Below are positions 1 to 6,640 of a stretch of 7,797 bases of DNA, in pieces. Source of the DNA: Lentisphaeria bacterium (GTDB lineage Bacteria > Verrucomicrobiota > Lentisphaeria > Victivallales > UBA1829). The stretch's first letter is position 1; each line of letters starts with the position of its first letter. Below the pieces are notes generated by a model, which saw only the letters and a program-made list of their open reading frames with translations, had not been told where the DNA came from and ran no database searches. The DNA lies in NCBI GenBank assembly GCA_017504325.1, contig JAFVRL010000022.1, positions 1 to 7,797 on the forward strand. Direction: 5' to 3'. The position numbers and the translations under genes were made by a program.

Positions 1-1294
1 ATACGGGTACGATAAGACCGTTTTCCATTTTCAGTTCCACACCGTAAGGTCTGCTCAGATCCTGCAGAAGAAGGAAAATTTCTTCCGCTTCCTTTCCTGT
101 CGCAGCCTCGGGCAAACCATTCATATCATCTTTTCTGTCGAAGTTGAGATATACCGGCAGAAGTTCCCATTTCACCATTTTGCCGTCTTCAAAATAAAGT
201 TTGGGCAGTACGGTCTGGTAATTCTTTTTATTGCAGTGCAAGCCTACTTTATTCCCTCTGGAACGGGCAAGCAATCCTTCCTGTGCGGTACTGTTGATGT
301 CCACACCGAATTTTTCCATAAAGTCGGCAGGCAGAAACTCCACCTTCAATCCCTGATAGATAAAGTCGCCCAGTGAGTAGAATATGGGAGTGTTTTTATA
401 GATCTCCATGGGACGCAATCGGTGACATCCTCCGCCGAAAACAGCAGAAACTCCGGCATCAATACAAGCATGGGCAAATTCTTTCAGATATTCTGCCGGA
501 TTTTCCTCCCGGATATAATCATCGTCGTGGCAATGAACGAGCATAAATACATATTCACACTCTTCTTTTGCCTTTTTTACAGCATCCAGGATGCGTTTTT
601 TATCTCCGGCGTGACAGCTGGAGGTGGGAACATCGCTTTTTGTGGTGTATTTCTGTGTCCCCATGAAAAAATAGCCTTCCGGATCGGGTGTCATAAATCC
701 GGTGGCGATCAATCTTTCCCGGTAGTTGTTCATATTGGTGCTTTTGGCGATCTCTTTCAGGATCTCCGCCTGTTCTTCCGTTACCTTGTAAAGAGAATCA
801 TGCCGCAGAAAGTTGACTCCGGGGCGTGCCTTGAGGTATTTGGTTGCCTGACCGGCTTTGGAAGCGATCTGGAAGGAGCAATCCACGGCAAAGACCGCAA
901 CTTTTCCACCGTTGATTTCCAGCATGGCGGGTTTGGCGGCTTCCTCCAGACTTCTGCCTGTTCCGGAATGGGCAACTTTGTAACTGTCCAGAGTATCAAT
1001 GGTGGAAAGCAGCCCCTCATGGCAGTAATCCATCACATGATTGTTGGCTGTTCCGAAATAGTTGAACCCGTAACGGAAAAGTTCTTCCAGATATTTTTTT
1101 CTGGTATTGATCCATGTTCCTCCGCTGTACGCATTGGGAGGGCAGTCGAAATCGGAAAGATTGGTTTCCAGATTGGTAAGTTTTACATCACAGGATCGGA
1201 TGAAATCTGCTACGGAATGGATTTTTTCTGCGTATTCTTCCGGGAACTGTGCTACAAAAAGACTGTCCCCTGTTCCTGTTGTTGTAAGTTTCAT
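1..1294 (-). CDS. CapA-family (PGA_cap) metallophosphatase-like protein, 3' end cut by window
   Basis: The frame stays open for 431 codons from an ATG at 1294 down to the window edge, so the C-terminus is missing. The start has an AAGGAG (1301-1306) six bases upstream. The protein resembles the CapA / poly-gamma-glutamate biosynthesis family, a calcineurin-like metallophosphoesterase fold. Visible family blocks are TGD near residue 10, NLETN at 41-45, ANNH with a following Asp (N84, N85, H86, D89), an RPGVN block near 170, HCHDDD at 254-259, GGGCH at 287-291, and a Y-S-L-G-D-F block shortly after it. These are the usual places for metal ligands, although HCHDDD and GGGCH differ from the common HWG-x-E and GxHPH forms. 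There is no signal peptide or membrane segment, so the protein is probably cytoplasmic. It lies 55 bp downstream of a NifX-like gene with no terminator between them, so the two are probably co-transcribed. The family is known from capsule and polyglutamate export, but many members, perhaps including this one, have no proven role. Confidence 0.88.
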   Translation of the reverse strand, partial: MKLTTTGTGDSLFVAQFPEEYAEKIHSVADFIRSCDVKLTNLETNLSDFDCPPNAYSGGTWINTRKKYLEELFRYGFNYFGTANNHVMDYCHEGLLSTIDTLDSYKVAHSGTGRSLEEAAKPAMLEINGGKVAVFAVDCSFQIASKAGQATKYLKARPGVNFLRHDSLYKVTEEQAEILKEIAKSTNMNNYRERLIATGFMTPDPEGYFFMGTQKYTTKSDVPTSSCHAGDKKRILDAVKKAKEECEYVFMLVHCHDDDYIREENPAEYLKEFAHACIDAGVSAVFGGGCHRLRPMEIYKNTPIFYSLGDFIYQGLKVEFLPADFMEKFGVDINSTAQEGLLARSRGNKVGLHCNKKNYQTVLPKLYFEDGKMVKWELLPVYLNFDRKDDMNGLPEAATGKEAEEIFLLLQDLSRPYGVELKMENGLIVPV

Positions 1295-1349
1295 TTTTTG
1301 CTCCTTGATCGTTTGTATGGTTTTTATTTGATGGCAGTTGGACATGTTT

Positions 1350-1706
1350 TCAGAATTTTCCGGGACACTCTCCGCAGCTTCTTCCGGAAGAGGTGCAGAA
1401 ACACTCCTTATTTCTTGTCAGACACCCCTGAAAATACTCTTTCAGCAGTTCTTCCGGATCAGATTTTTCCCTGCAGCCGCAAAGAAGCTCCACACCGGAA
1501 CTTTCCAGAAGCATACAGGAACAATTTCCGATTCCTCCGCAAAAAAGTTTTTCCGCTCCGCTTTCTGTCAGAATCTGGTAAATATTCCGTTCTGCCGCCA
1601 GAAAAGAAATTTCTTTTCCCGTTTCATCGAGAATAAGCAGAAAATCCGCCTTTCCCAGCGTAGGGGCAAGTTTTTTTTCTTTATTCACAGCAAAGGCGCA
1701 GTTCAT
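1350..1706 (-). CDS. NifX/NifB-type (dinitrogenase Fe-Mo cofactor family) small protein, cysteine-rich
   Basis: A 118-residue protein that matches the small stand-alone domain of the dinitrogenase iron-molybdenum cofactor biosynthesis family (an RNase H-like fold, as in NifX, NifY and the NifB C-terminus). Family features seen are an N-terminal strand (CAFAV), a P-T-L-G-K-A block at 15-20, LDETG at 26-30, and the diagnostic C-G-G-I-G loop at 56-60 followed by a Leu-rich helix, a second strand and the Y-F-Q-G end helix. It has eleven cysteines, many in pairs (C62/C64, C76/C78, C102/C104, C111/C114), with four in the last 17 residues. I chose the ATG at 1706 because it has GGAG nine bases upstream and the family start pattern. 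Upstream ATGs at 1721 and 1763 lack a Shine-Dalgarno or fall in the promoter. No nif genes are in view, so nitrogen fixation is not implied. A metal or Fe-S cluster carrier or sensor role is an inference. Confidence 0.78.
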   Translation of the reverse strand: MNCAFAVNKEKKLAPTLGKADFLLILDETGKEISFLAAERNIYQILTESGAEKLFCGGIGNCSCMLLESSGVELLCGCREKSDPEELLKEYFQGCLTRNKECFCTSSGRSCGECPGKF

Positions 1707-1715
1707 TTTCTTATT

Positions 1716-1719
1716 CTCC
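1716..1719 (-). promoter_or_regulatory. Ribosome binding site deciding the NifX-like start
   Basis: GGAG on the minus strand, nine bases before the ATG at 1706. The next in-frame ATG upstream (1721) has no purine-rich site in front of it and would sit only a few bases from the predicted transcription start, which argues for the 1706 start. Confidence 0.5.
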
Positions 1720-1734
1720 ATCCAATTATCCGTT

Positions 1735-1763
1735 AAAATACTCCCCCTTTTCCCTTTTTTCAA
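1735..1763 (-). promoter_or_regulatory. Sigma70-like promoter for the NifX-like/CapA pair
   Basis: On the minus strand the sequence reads TTGAAA (1763-1758), a 17-bp spacer, then TATTTT (1740-1735). The spacer is purine-rich (runs of A and G). Transcription would begin near 1728, giving a leader of about 20 bases before the ATG at 1706. The -35 matches five of six consensus bases and the -10 matches four of six. This is a prediction from sequence only. Confidence 0.55.
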
Positions 1764-1806
1764 GTTTGCGGATCGCTTTAACCATAAAAATAAAGAGGAA
1801 AACTTG
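1761..1806. repeat. Inverted repeat CAAGTTT...AAACTTG between divergent promoters
   Basis: A perfect 7-bp inverted repeat, CAAGTTT at 1761-1767 and AAACTTG at 1800-1806, with 32 bp between the arms. Each arm overlaps the -35 hexamer of one of the two divergent promoters. It may be a pair of half-sites for a shared regulator, or simply reflect the TTG common to both -35 boxes. Confidence 0.35.
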
Positions 1807-1832
1807 TATTTTCGCTTTTGAAAGAATATATT
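1804..1832 (+). promoter_or_regulatory. Sigma70-like promoter for the DUF4838 gene cluster
   Basis: TTGTAT (1804-1809), a 17-bp spacer and TATATT (1827-1832). The -10 matches five of six consensus bases and the -35 three of six. The same TATATT hexamer with the same spacing occurs again before the EamA gene. Transcription would start near 1839, about 39 bases before the ATG at 1878. Confidence 0.5.
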
Positions 1833-1865
1833 ATTTCTGTAACGGTACAGGAGACAAAACTATTT

Positions 1866-1870
1866 AGAGG
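1866..1870 (+). promoter_or_regulatory. Ribosome binding site deciding the DUF4838 start
   Basis: AGAGG seven bases before the ATG at 1878. The reading frame is open further upstream to a TTG at 1818, but that codon lies between the predicted -35 and -10 elements. Starting at 1878 also places a clean signal peptide at the very N-terminus. Confidence 0.6.
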
Positions 1871-1877
1871 ACTTCCC

Positions 1878-4568
1878 ATGAAAAATTCTTTCTTTATACT
1901 TTCCTTTCTGATTTTTTCTTCCACACTTATTCTTTCCGGAGCGGATCTTGTGAAAAACGGCAGAGCAAATGCGGTGATATGCTTGAAAAAAGATGCTCCG
2001 GAGCCGGTGAAACTTGCTGCGGAAGAGATTTCTTATTATGCAAAAAAGATCACTTCTGCTGTTTTGCCTGTTCAGGAAAATGCAAAAGGCAAATATGTGA
2101 TCTCTTTTGAGATAAAAAATGATCCTTCTCTGGGGAAGGAGGGGTACAGACTCAAAGGAAATAAAAATTCACTTGTGATCACCGGAAGTTCACCGAGAGG
2201 CGTGCTTTACGGTTCTTACGCTTTTATTGAAGAATTTTTCGGCGTCCGCTGGTTCGCTCCCGGGGAACTGTACGAATATACCCCTTCTTGCAAGACTCTT
2301 TCTGTTCCGGATGAGATACAGAGAAAGGCAAAGCCGGAATTTTCCGTAAGAAGAGCCGGATTTGTGGGCTGCAACTGGAATTCCGATACTCTGGAAAGCT
2401 GGAAATACCTTATCCGCAACCGCTGGCAGGTGGGGGGCAATTACCGTTTGCGGGATAAATACTGCCGTGGATTTGCAAAGGATTACGACCGGTTCGATGC
2501 TGTTTACGGCGGCGGGGGCCATTGCCTTATGAGTCTTGTTTCCGATAAACTTTTTGACTCTCACCCGGAATATTTTGCTCTTGTAAAAGGCAAAAGGATC
2601 AAGCAGGCAAATGCCAAAGGGCATCACCTGTCCCAGCCCTGTACCAGTCATCCTGAAGTGATCAAACTTGCCGTCAGGGGCATTACGGAATTTTTTGACA
2701 AATCCCCCAAAGGCAGTTCCTATCTTATCGGCAATAACGATGTGCAGACCTGGTGCGAATGTGCCAACTGTGTGGCACAGGATACCCCTGAAGAGAGAAA
2801 AAAGGGATATGTATCCACCCGTTTCTTTAAATTCATCAATGCGGTTATCAAAGGTGTCCGTGAAAAGCACCCGGATGCCAATATCCATGCGTGGGGCTAC
2901 CAGAACTACCGTTTCGCTCCCAAAGGGGTGACGCCTGATCCCTCTTTGCGGATCAATCTGTGTGATCATCAGAGATGTTACCGCCACAGCCTTCTGGATA
3001 TGAATTGCAAGCAGAATGATATGTTCCGGGATATGTTTATGAGCTGGAGAGCTTATGATCTGCCTGTAACGGAACGGGGGTATCAGGAGGTGCTTCTGCG
3101 CAGCGGCTATTTCTATCTCCCCATTGAATATGTTATTGCCGATGACCTGCGTTACTTCAAAAAGATCGGGGTGGACGGTTATGATTTTATCACAACTCCC
3201 CCTGACGGCAAATATGGAAAAAGATATACTCCGAAAGAAGCTGATGAGCAGAAAAATGCCATGTATTGTCTGTGGCCCTCCCTCTATGTGGCGGGAAAAA
3301 TGTTCTGGGATACATCCCTTGATCCGGAAAAGATCTGGGAGGATGCCGGAAAATATTTCTACGGCAAAGCATGGAAAGTAATGAAAGAATACAGAGGTAT
3401 TCTGCGGAAAGCCTATATGGAAACTACCGGACACATTATTTACAGCAATCCCCCTGTGGAAGTAGGAAAATGTCTGCAAAAGCCCGGAGTGGAAAAGAAA
3501 CTTCTTTCCCTTCTTGCTGAAGCGGAACGTCTTGCCAAAAGTGATCCTGATAAGAAAGTGGCAAAGCGTCTTGCTCTGGAAAAGAAATATTTTCTGGATC
3601 TCTGGGTAAAAAATGCAAGAGAATTTGAGAAGAGTCTTTCCCGTACTTCTTATGCTGTAAAGACTTCTGAAAAGATCACCCTTGACGGGGAAACAAAGGA
3701 AAAAGATTGGGCGCAGGCGCAGTTTATTGCCGGATTTTCCCGGAAGGTGGAACCGCCCGCCTATCCTGCGGATGTGTTTATGAAAGTCCTTTATGATAAA
3801 GATTTCTTTTATCTTGCGGTCAACGGTACTTCCCCTGTTGCCGGGGAAAAGTGGATCATGACTTTCCCGGATCACAGCAATTTGTCTGCTCCCTTGAAAA
3901 CTTATGATCTGGATGGAGCTGCTCCCTTTGAAAAAGTACGCAAAGAGCGTAACGGGGAGATCACTTATGAGATCAAACTTCCCCGGACTCTTGCAGGAAT
4001 AAAGGAGAATGGAGCTTCTTTCCTTGTGAATGTGAAAAGAGTACAGTATTCCCAGATCTGCGGGGAACTTTACAAAAATACTCTCGGCGCAGTCACACTT
4101 GGAAAAGAGGGAACGAAAAACGGCTCCTTTGCCGATGTGGAAAAAACAAAGCCCAGCAGGAAAAATATCCTTTCGGCAACTTTCCCCAAATACTGGGGAT
4201 TTGCCGGAACAGAGGCTGCCTTTGATGAAAAGAAAGTATCCCTCTTCCTTAAAGGTGTGATCTATCAGTTTATGGGAGTTTCCGGCGGGGAAAGGGGGGG
4301 GATCCTGAAGGTGGAGGTGAAAGCAGTTTCCGCCGCAGGAAAAAAAGGCAGTATCCGGCCTTATTTAAGTCTTTGTGTGAGAAAGCCCGGGGACAGAGGC
4401 GGATTCCGCCATGATATCAAAAAATACGGTAAAAAACTTCAAGTGACAGGCTCTGCCCTTTATAACTTTACTTTTGAACTTGCCCCCTATGAAAATGGTT
4501 ATATTTATCTGGACGGACAGAATATTGTTGTGGAAAGCATAAGTGCCGCTTTCGAGGAAAAGAAGTAA
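1878..4568 (+). CDS. Secreted DUF4838 protein with GH67-N-like and CBM9-like domains
   Basis: An 896-residue exported protein. Residues 1-22 form a signal peptide (MKN, then a hydrophobic stretch, ending S-G-A before D23), with no lipobox Cys. Residues about 30-140 resemble the N-terminal domain of alpha-glucuronidases and GH20-type enzymes (N-A-V-I-C-L, then A-A-E-E-I-S-Y-Y, then the F-G-V-R-W-F block at 121-126). Residues about 190-470 fit DUF4838, with a Gly-rich GGGGH at 211-215, S-H-P-E-Y-F, and a W-C-E-C-A-N-C motif at 292-298. A helical linker follows. From about 595 a CBM9-like beta domain begins (I-T-L-D-G-E ... W-A-Q-A, then V-L-Y-D-K-D-F-F-Y-L-A-V). The last 120 or so residues form a further domain I do not recognise. 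DUF4838 proteins are presumed glycan-active, but I cannot point to proven catalytic residues. The gene leads a plus-strand cluster, 18 bp ahead of an M50 peptidase gene. Confidence 0.85.
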   Translation: MKNSFFILSFLIFSSTLILSGADLVKNGRANAVICLKKDAPEPVKLAAEEISYYAKKITSAVLPVQENAKGKYVISFEIKNDPSLGKEGYRLKGNKNSLVITGSSPRGVLYGSYAFIEEFFGVRWFAPGELYEYTPSCKTLSVPDEIQRKAKPEFSVRRAGFVGCNWNSDTLESWKYLIRNRWQVGGNYRLRDKYCRGFAKDYDRFDAVYGGGGHCLMSLVSDKLFDSHPEYFALVKGKRIKQANAKGHHLSQPCTSHPEVIKLAVRGITEFFDKSPKGSSYLIGNNDVQTWCECANCVAQDTPEERKKGYVSTRFFKFINAVIKGVREKHPDANIHAWGYQNYRFAPKGVTPDPSLRINLCDHQRCYRHSLLDMNCKQNDMFRDMFMSWRAYDLPVTERGYQEVLLRSGYFYLPIEYVIADDLRYFKKIGVDGYDFITTPPDGKYGKRYTPKEADEQKNAMYCLWPSLYVAGKMFWDTSLDPEKIWEDAGKYFYGKAWKVMKEYRGILRKAYMETTGHIIYSNPPVEVGKCLQKPGVEKKLLSLLAEAERLAKSDPDKKVAKRLALEKKYFLDLWVKNAREFEKSLSRTSYAVKTSEKITLDGETKEKDWAQAQFIAGFSRKVEPPAYPADVFMKVLYDKDFFYLAVNGTSPVAGEKWIMTFPDHSNLSAPLKTYDLDGAAPFEKVRKERNGEITYEIKLPRTLAGIKENGASFLVNVKRVQYSQICGELYKNTLGAVTLGKEGTKNGSFADVEKTKPSRKNILSATFPKYWGFAGTEAAFDEKKVSLFLKGVIYQFMGVSGGERGGILKVEVKAVSAAGKKGSIRPYLSLCVRKPGDRGGFRHDIKKYGKKLQVTGSALYNFTFELAPYENGYIYLDGQNIVVESISAAFEEKK

Positions 4569-4586
4569 AAACAAGGAGGGCTTTTT

Positions 4587-5216
4587 ATGTTTATTGAAGT
4601 ATTGTTTAATGATCCATACCGTTTTTTTATGATCTTTCTTATCGTCGTTTTTTCCATCTGTCTGCATGAATTCTGTCATGCATGGGCAGCTGTAACAGAA
4701 GGGGATGTGTCTTTACGGGATCATCTTACCCTCAATCCTCTGAAGCAGATGGGGGTCATGTCCATTATCATGTTTCTTTTTCTGGGGATCGCCTGGGGAA
4801 GTGTTCCTGTAAGAAAAGAACTTTTGCGCAACAGAAAAAGTGAATGGAAGATCGCCCTTGCCGGTCCTGCTGCAAATCTGTTACTTTATCTTATTGCCTC
4901 GCTATGTTTCCTTTTGCTGTGCAAATGGCTGAATCAGGGGAATATGGAACACATCCGGACAAAAAATCTTTTACTGGCGGTTCTGACTCTGGGGGTATAT
5001 AATTTTGTGCTTCTCATTTTCAATCTTCTGCCTATTCCCGGGCTGGACGGCTGGCATATATTGAAATACTTTTTTCCAAATAAACCGGAGATCAAGTCTG
5101 AATGGATGAAAGGGATCATGGCAGGTGTGATCCTTGCGGCATTTTTCTTTATACCTTATCTCTTCAAACTCGGTTATATGGTCATGCTCAAACCTGTTCA
5201 ACTGTTTCTTCAATAA
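4587..5216 (+). CDS. Site-2-protease-like M50 family membrane metallopeptidase
   Basis: A 209-residue integral membrane protein with both signatures of the M50 zinc peptidases: HEFCH (H27, E28, H31) inside the first membrane segment, and N-L-L-P-I-P-G-L-D-G at 146-155, whose Asp154 is the expected third zinc ligand. About five hydrophobic segments are visible (roughly 13-32, 55-75, 88-112, 127-145 and 175-193). It is a minimal form without PDZ or CBS domains, like the short S2P-like group found in many bacteria, and its substrate is unknown. A strong AAGGAGGG (4573-4580) precedes the ATG by six bases. It sits 18 bp after the DUF4838 gene and 27 bp before xseA with no terminator on either side, so it is probably read on the same transcript. 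The cytoplasmic membrane is the expected location. Identification is firm, but the biological role is open. Confidence 0.9.
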   Translation: MFIEVLFNDPYRFFMIFLIVVFSICLHEFCHAWAAVTEGDVSLRDHLTLNPLKQMGVMSIIMFLFLGIAWGSVPVRKELLRNRKSEWKIALAGPAANLLLYLIASLCFLLLCKWLNQGNMEHIRTKNLLLAVLTLGVYNFVLLIFNLLPIPGLDGWHILKYFFPNKPEIKSEWMKGIMAGVILAAFFFIPYLFKLGYMVMLKPVQLFLQ

Positions 5217-5243
5217 TCAATATCAGGGAAGGAACAGGGAAAA

Positions 5244-6581
5244 ATGGAAAACTCCACCGGGGAAACAAAAGAAAAAATCTTTTCTGTAAGTGAACTTAAC
5301 GGTATCGTCCGTGAGGTGCTGGAGGGTTCTCTTCTGCCTTTCTGGGTCTCCGGGGAGGTGGGGAATCTTACCATTCACCGCAGCGGTCATGTGTATATGA
5401 CCCTGAAAGACAGTTCTTCGCAGATCAAAGCGGTATTCTTTTCCGGGGCACAGCAATGTCTGAAACTTGGTTTGAAAGAGGGAATGCAAATAGAGGCATA
5501 CGGTAAACTTTCTGTCTATATGGCAAGAGGGGAATATCAGCTTGCTGTGCGTTCTTTGCGTCCTGTGGGGATAGGGGATCTGCAAAAGGAATTTGAAGAA
5601 TTGAAAAAACGGCTTGCAGCAGAAGGTTTGTTTGATCCGGCAAGAAAAAAGCCTATGCCCTTTCTGCCCACAAGGATCGGACTTGTGACTTCCGCCGACG
5701 GTGCGGCATTACATGACTTTCTGAAAATCTCTCTCAACCGTTTTCCCACTCTGGAGATCCGTATTTTTCCGGCGATGGTACAGGGGAAGGGGGCGGAAAA
5801 GACTCTTGCGTCCGGTGTAAATTTTTTCAATAAAAGAATCGGATATGCGGATGAAGTGGATGTGATCGTGGTCACCCGCGGCGGCGGAAGTCTGGAGGAC
5901 TTGTGGCCCTTCAATGAGGAAGTCCTTGCCCGTGCCATTGCTGCAAGTACCATTCCGGTGGTCAGCGCGGTGGGACATGAGATCGACTTTACCATTTCTG
6001 ATTTTGCAGCGGATCTCCGTGCGCCCACCCCTTCCGGTGCTGCCGAGATCCTTGTTCCGGAGAAAGACGCATTGATGGAAACAATAAAAAATCTTGACCG
6101 CCGCGGGGCGAATGCCATTACCCTTTTGTATCAGCAGGCAAAAAGTTCCCTGGATACTCTTTTGTCTTCCCCGGCACTGGAGGAACCGGCTTATTTTGTT
6201 ATGGAAAAAAGCCGGTATGTGGATGATTTGGAAAGCCGGCTCGCCCTGTTGCTTGACCGGAAGATGGAGTATGAGAAAAGTGTACTTGAGCGTCAGAAGG
6301 AAAAATTATCGGTATTGAGTCCCTACAATGTATTGAAACGGGGGTACGCACTTCTTACGGATGAAAAAGGACACCCTGTGACTTCTGCGGAAAAGGTCTC
6401 TCCCGGGGAGATCCTTACCGGACGCCTTGCGCAGGGGGAGTTGTCTTTGCTTGTAACGGAGGATGGAAAAACGCCTCCGGGGCGTACCGCTTCCATGAAG
6501 AAAAACTCTGTTAAAAAGAAGAAATCCCTTTCCGGGGATGATAAATCTTCTGATGATGGTTTTCTGCCTCTCTTTTCTTGA
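5244..6581 (+). CDS. xseA: Exodeoxyribonuclease VII large subunit
   Basis: A 445-residue protein close to the usual XseA length (about 450). Exonuclease VII degrades single-stranded DNA to short oligonucleotides from both ends and acts in the cytoplasm as a complex with several copies of the small subunit XseB. Residues about 12-105 form the OB-fold (F-S-V-S-E-L-N ... F-W-V-S-G-E-V-G-N). The catalytic part shows T-S-A-D-G-A-A at 149-155, R-G-G-G-S-L-E-D-L-W starting at R212, and G-H-E-x-D at 244-248 followed by D-L-R-A-P-T-P-S. A long coiled-coil region (about 265-355) should bind XseB, and the Y-N-V-L-K-R-G-Y-A block follows. The last 40 or so residues are a Lys/Ser/Asp-rich tail ending FLPLFS. 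No xseB is present in the window. The gene lies 27 bp behind the M50 gene, with purine-rich AAGGA/AGGGA just upstream of its ATG. Confidence 0.97.
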   Translation: MENSTGETKEKIFSVSELNGIVREVLEGSLLPFWVSGEVGNLTIHRSGHVYMTLKDSSSQIKAVFFSGAQQCLKLGLKEGMQIEAYGKLSVYMARGEYQLAVRSLRPVGIGDLQKEFEELKKRLAAEGLFDPARKKPMPFLPTRIGLVTSADGAALHDFLKISLNRFPTLEIRIFPAMVQGKGAEKTLASGVNFFNKRIGYADEVDVIVVTRGGGSLEDLWPFNEEVLARAIAASTIPVVSAVGHEIDFTISDFAADLRAPTPSGAAEILVPEKDALMETIKNLDRRGANAITLLYQQAKSSLDTLLSSPALEEPAYFVMEKSRYVDDLESRLALLLDRKMEYEKSVLERQKEKLSVLSPYNVLKRGYALLTDEKGHPVTSAEKVSPGEILTGRLAQGELSLLVTEDGKTPPGRTASMKKNSVKKKKSLSGDDKSSDDGFLPLFS

Positions 6582-6606
6582 AAAGATCTTACTTTTCTGC
6601 TATATT
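6578..6606 (+). promoter_or_regulatory. Sigma70-like promoter for the EamA transporter
   Basis: TTGAAA (6578-6583), a 17-bp spacer and TATATT (6601-6606). The -35 overlaps the TGA stop of xseA. The predicted start is near 6613, leaving a leader of about 28 bases that contains the Shine-Dalgarno AAAGGAG (6627-6633). With five of six matches in each hexamer and ideal spacing, it is the best promoter in the window. Confidence 0.65.
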
Positions 6607-6640
6607 AATAGGATCATTTCAACAGAAAAGGAGTTAAAAA

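Noticed and set aside
1295..1349. Possible terminator or separate promoter between the NifX-like and CapA-like genes
   Set aside because: There is no stem with a T-run and no -35/-10 pair with acceptable spacing, only the Shine-Dalgarno of the second gene.
422..1636. A 404-codon plus-strand open frame across the CapA and NifX-like genes
   Set aside because: It is antisense to two genes with clear family motifs, runs through both of them and the gap between, and shows a Phe/Cys/Ser-rich composition without domain features.
1707..1763. Longer version of the NifX-like protein starting at 1763 or 1721
   Set aside because: Position 1763 lies in the -35 box and 1721 has no ribosome binding site. 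Family members begin at the strand that follows the ATG at 1706.
1818..1877. A 20-codon upstream extension of the DUF4838 gene from a TTG
   Set aside because: It lies between the predicted -35 and -10 elements and would bury the signal peptide. The ATG at 1878 has a Shine-Dalgarno.
2190..3875. A 561-codon open frame on the minus strand inside the DUF4838 gene
   Set aside because: It lies entirely opposite a well-supported gene. Its translation is rich in His, Ile, Phe and Arg with no recognisable domain. It is a by-product of codon bias on the other strand.
5705..6118. Overlapping minus-strand frames inside xseA, including one of 193 codons
   Set aside because: They are shadows of the conserved xseA coding sequence, with no Shine-Dalgarno or domain of their own.
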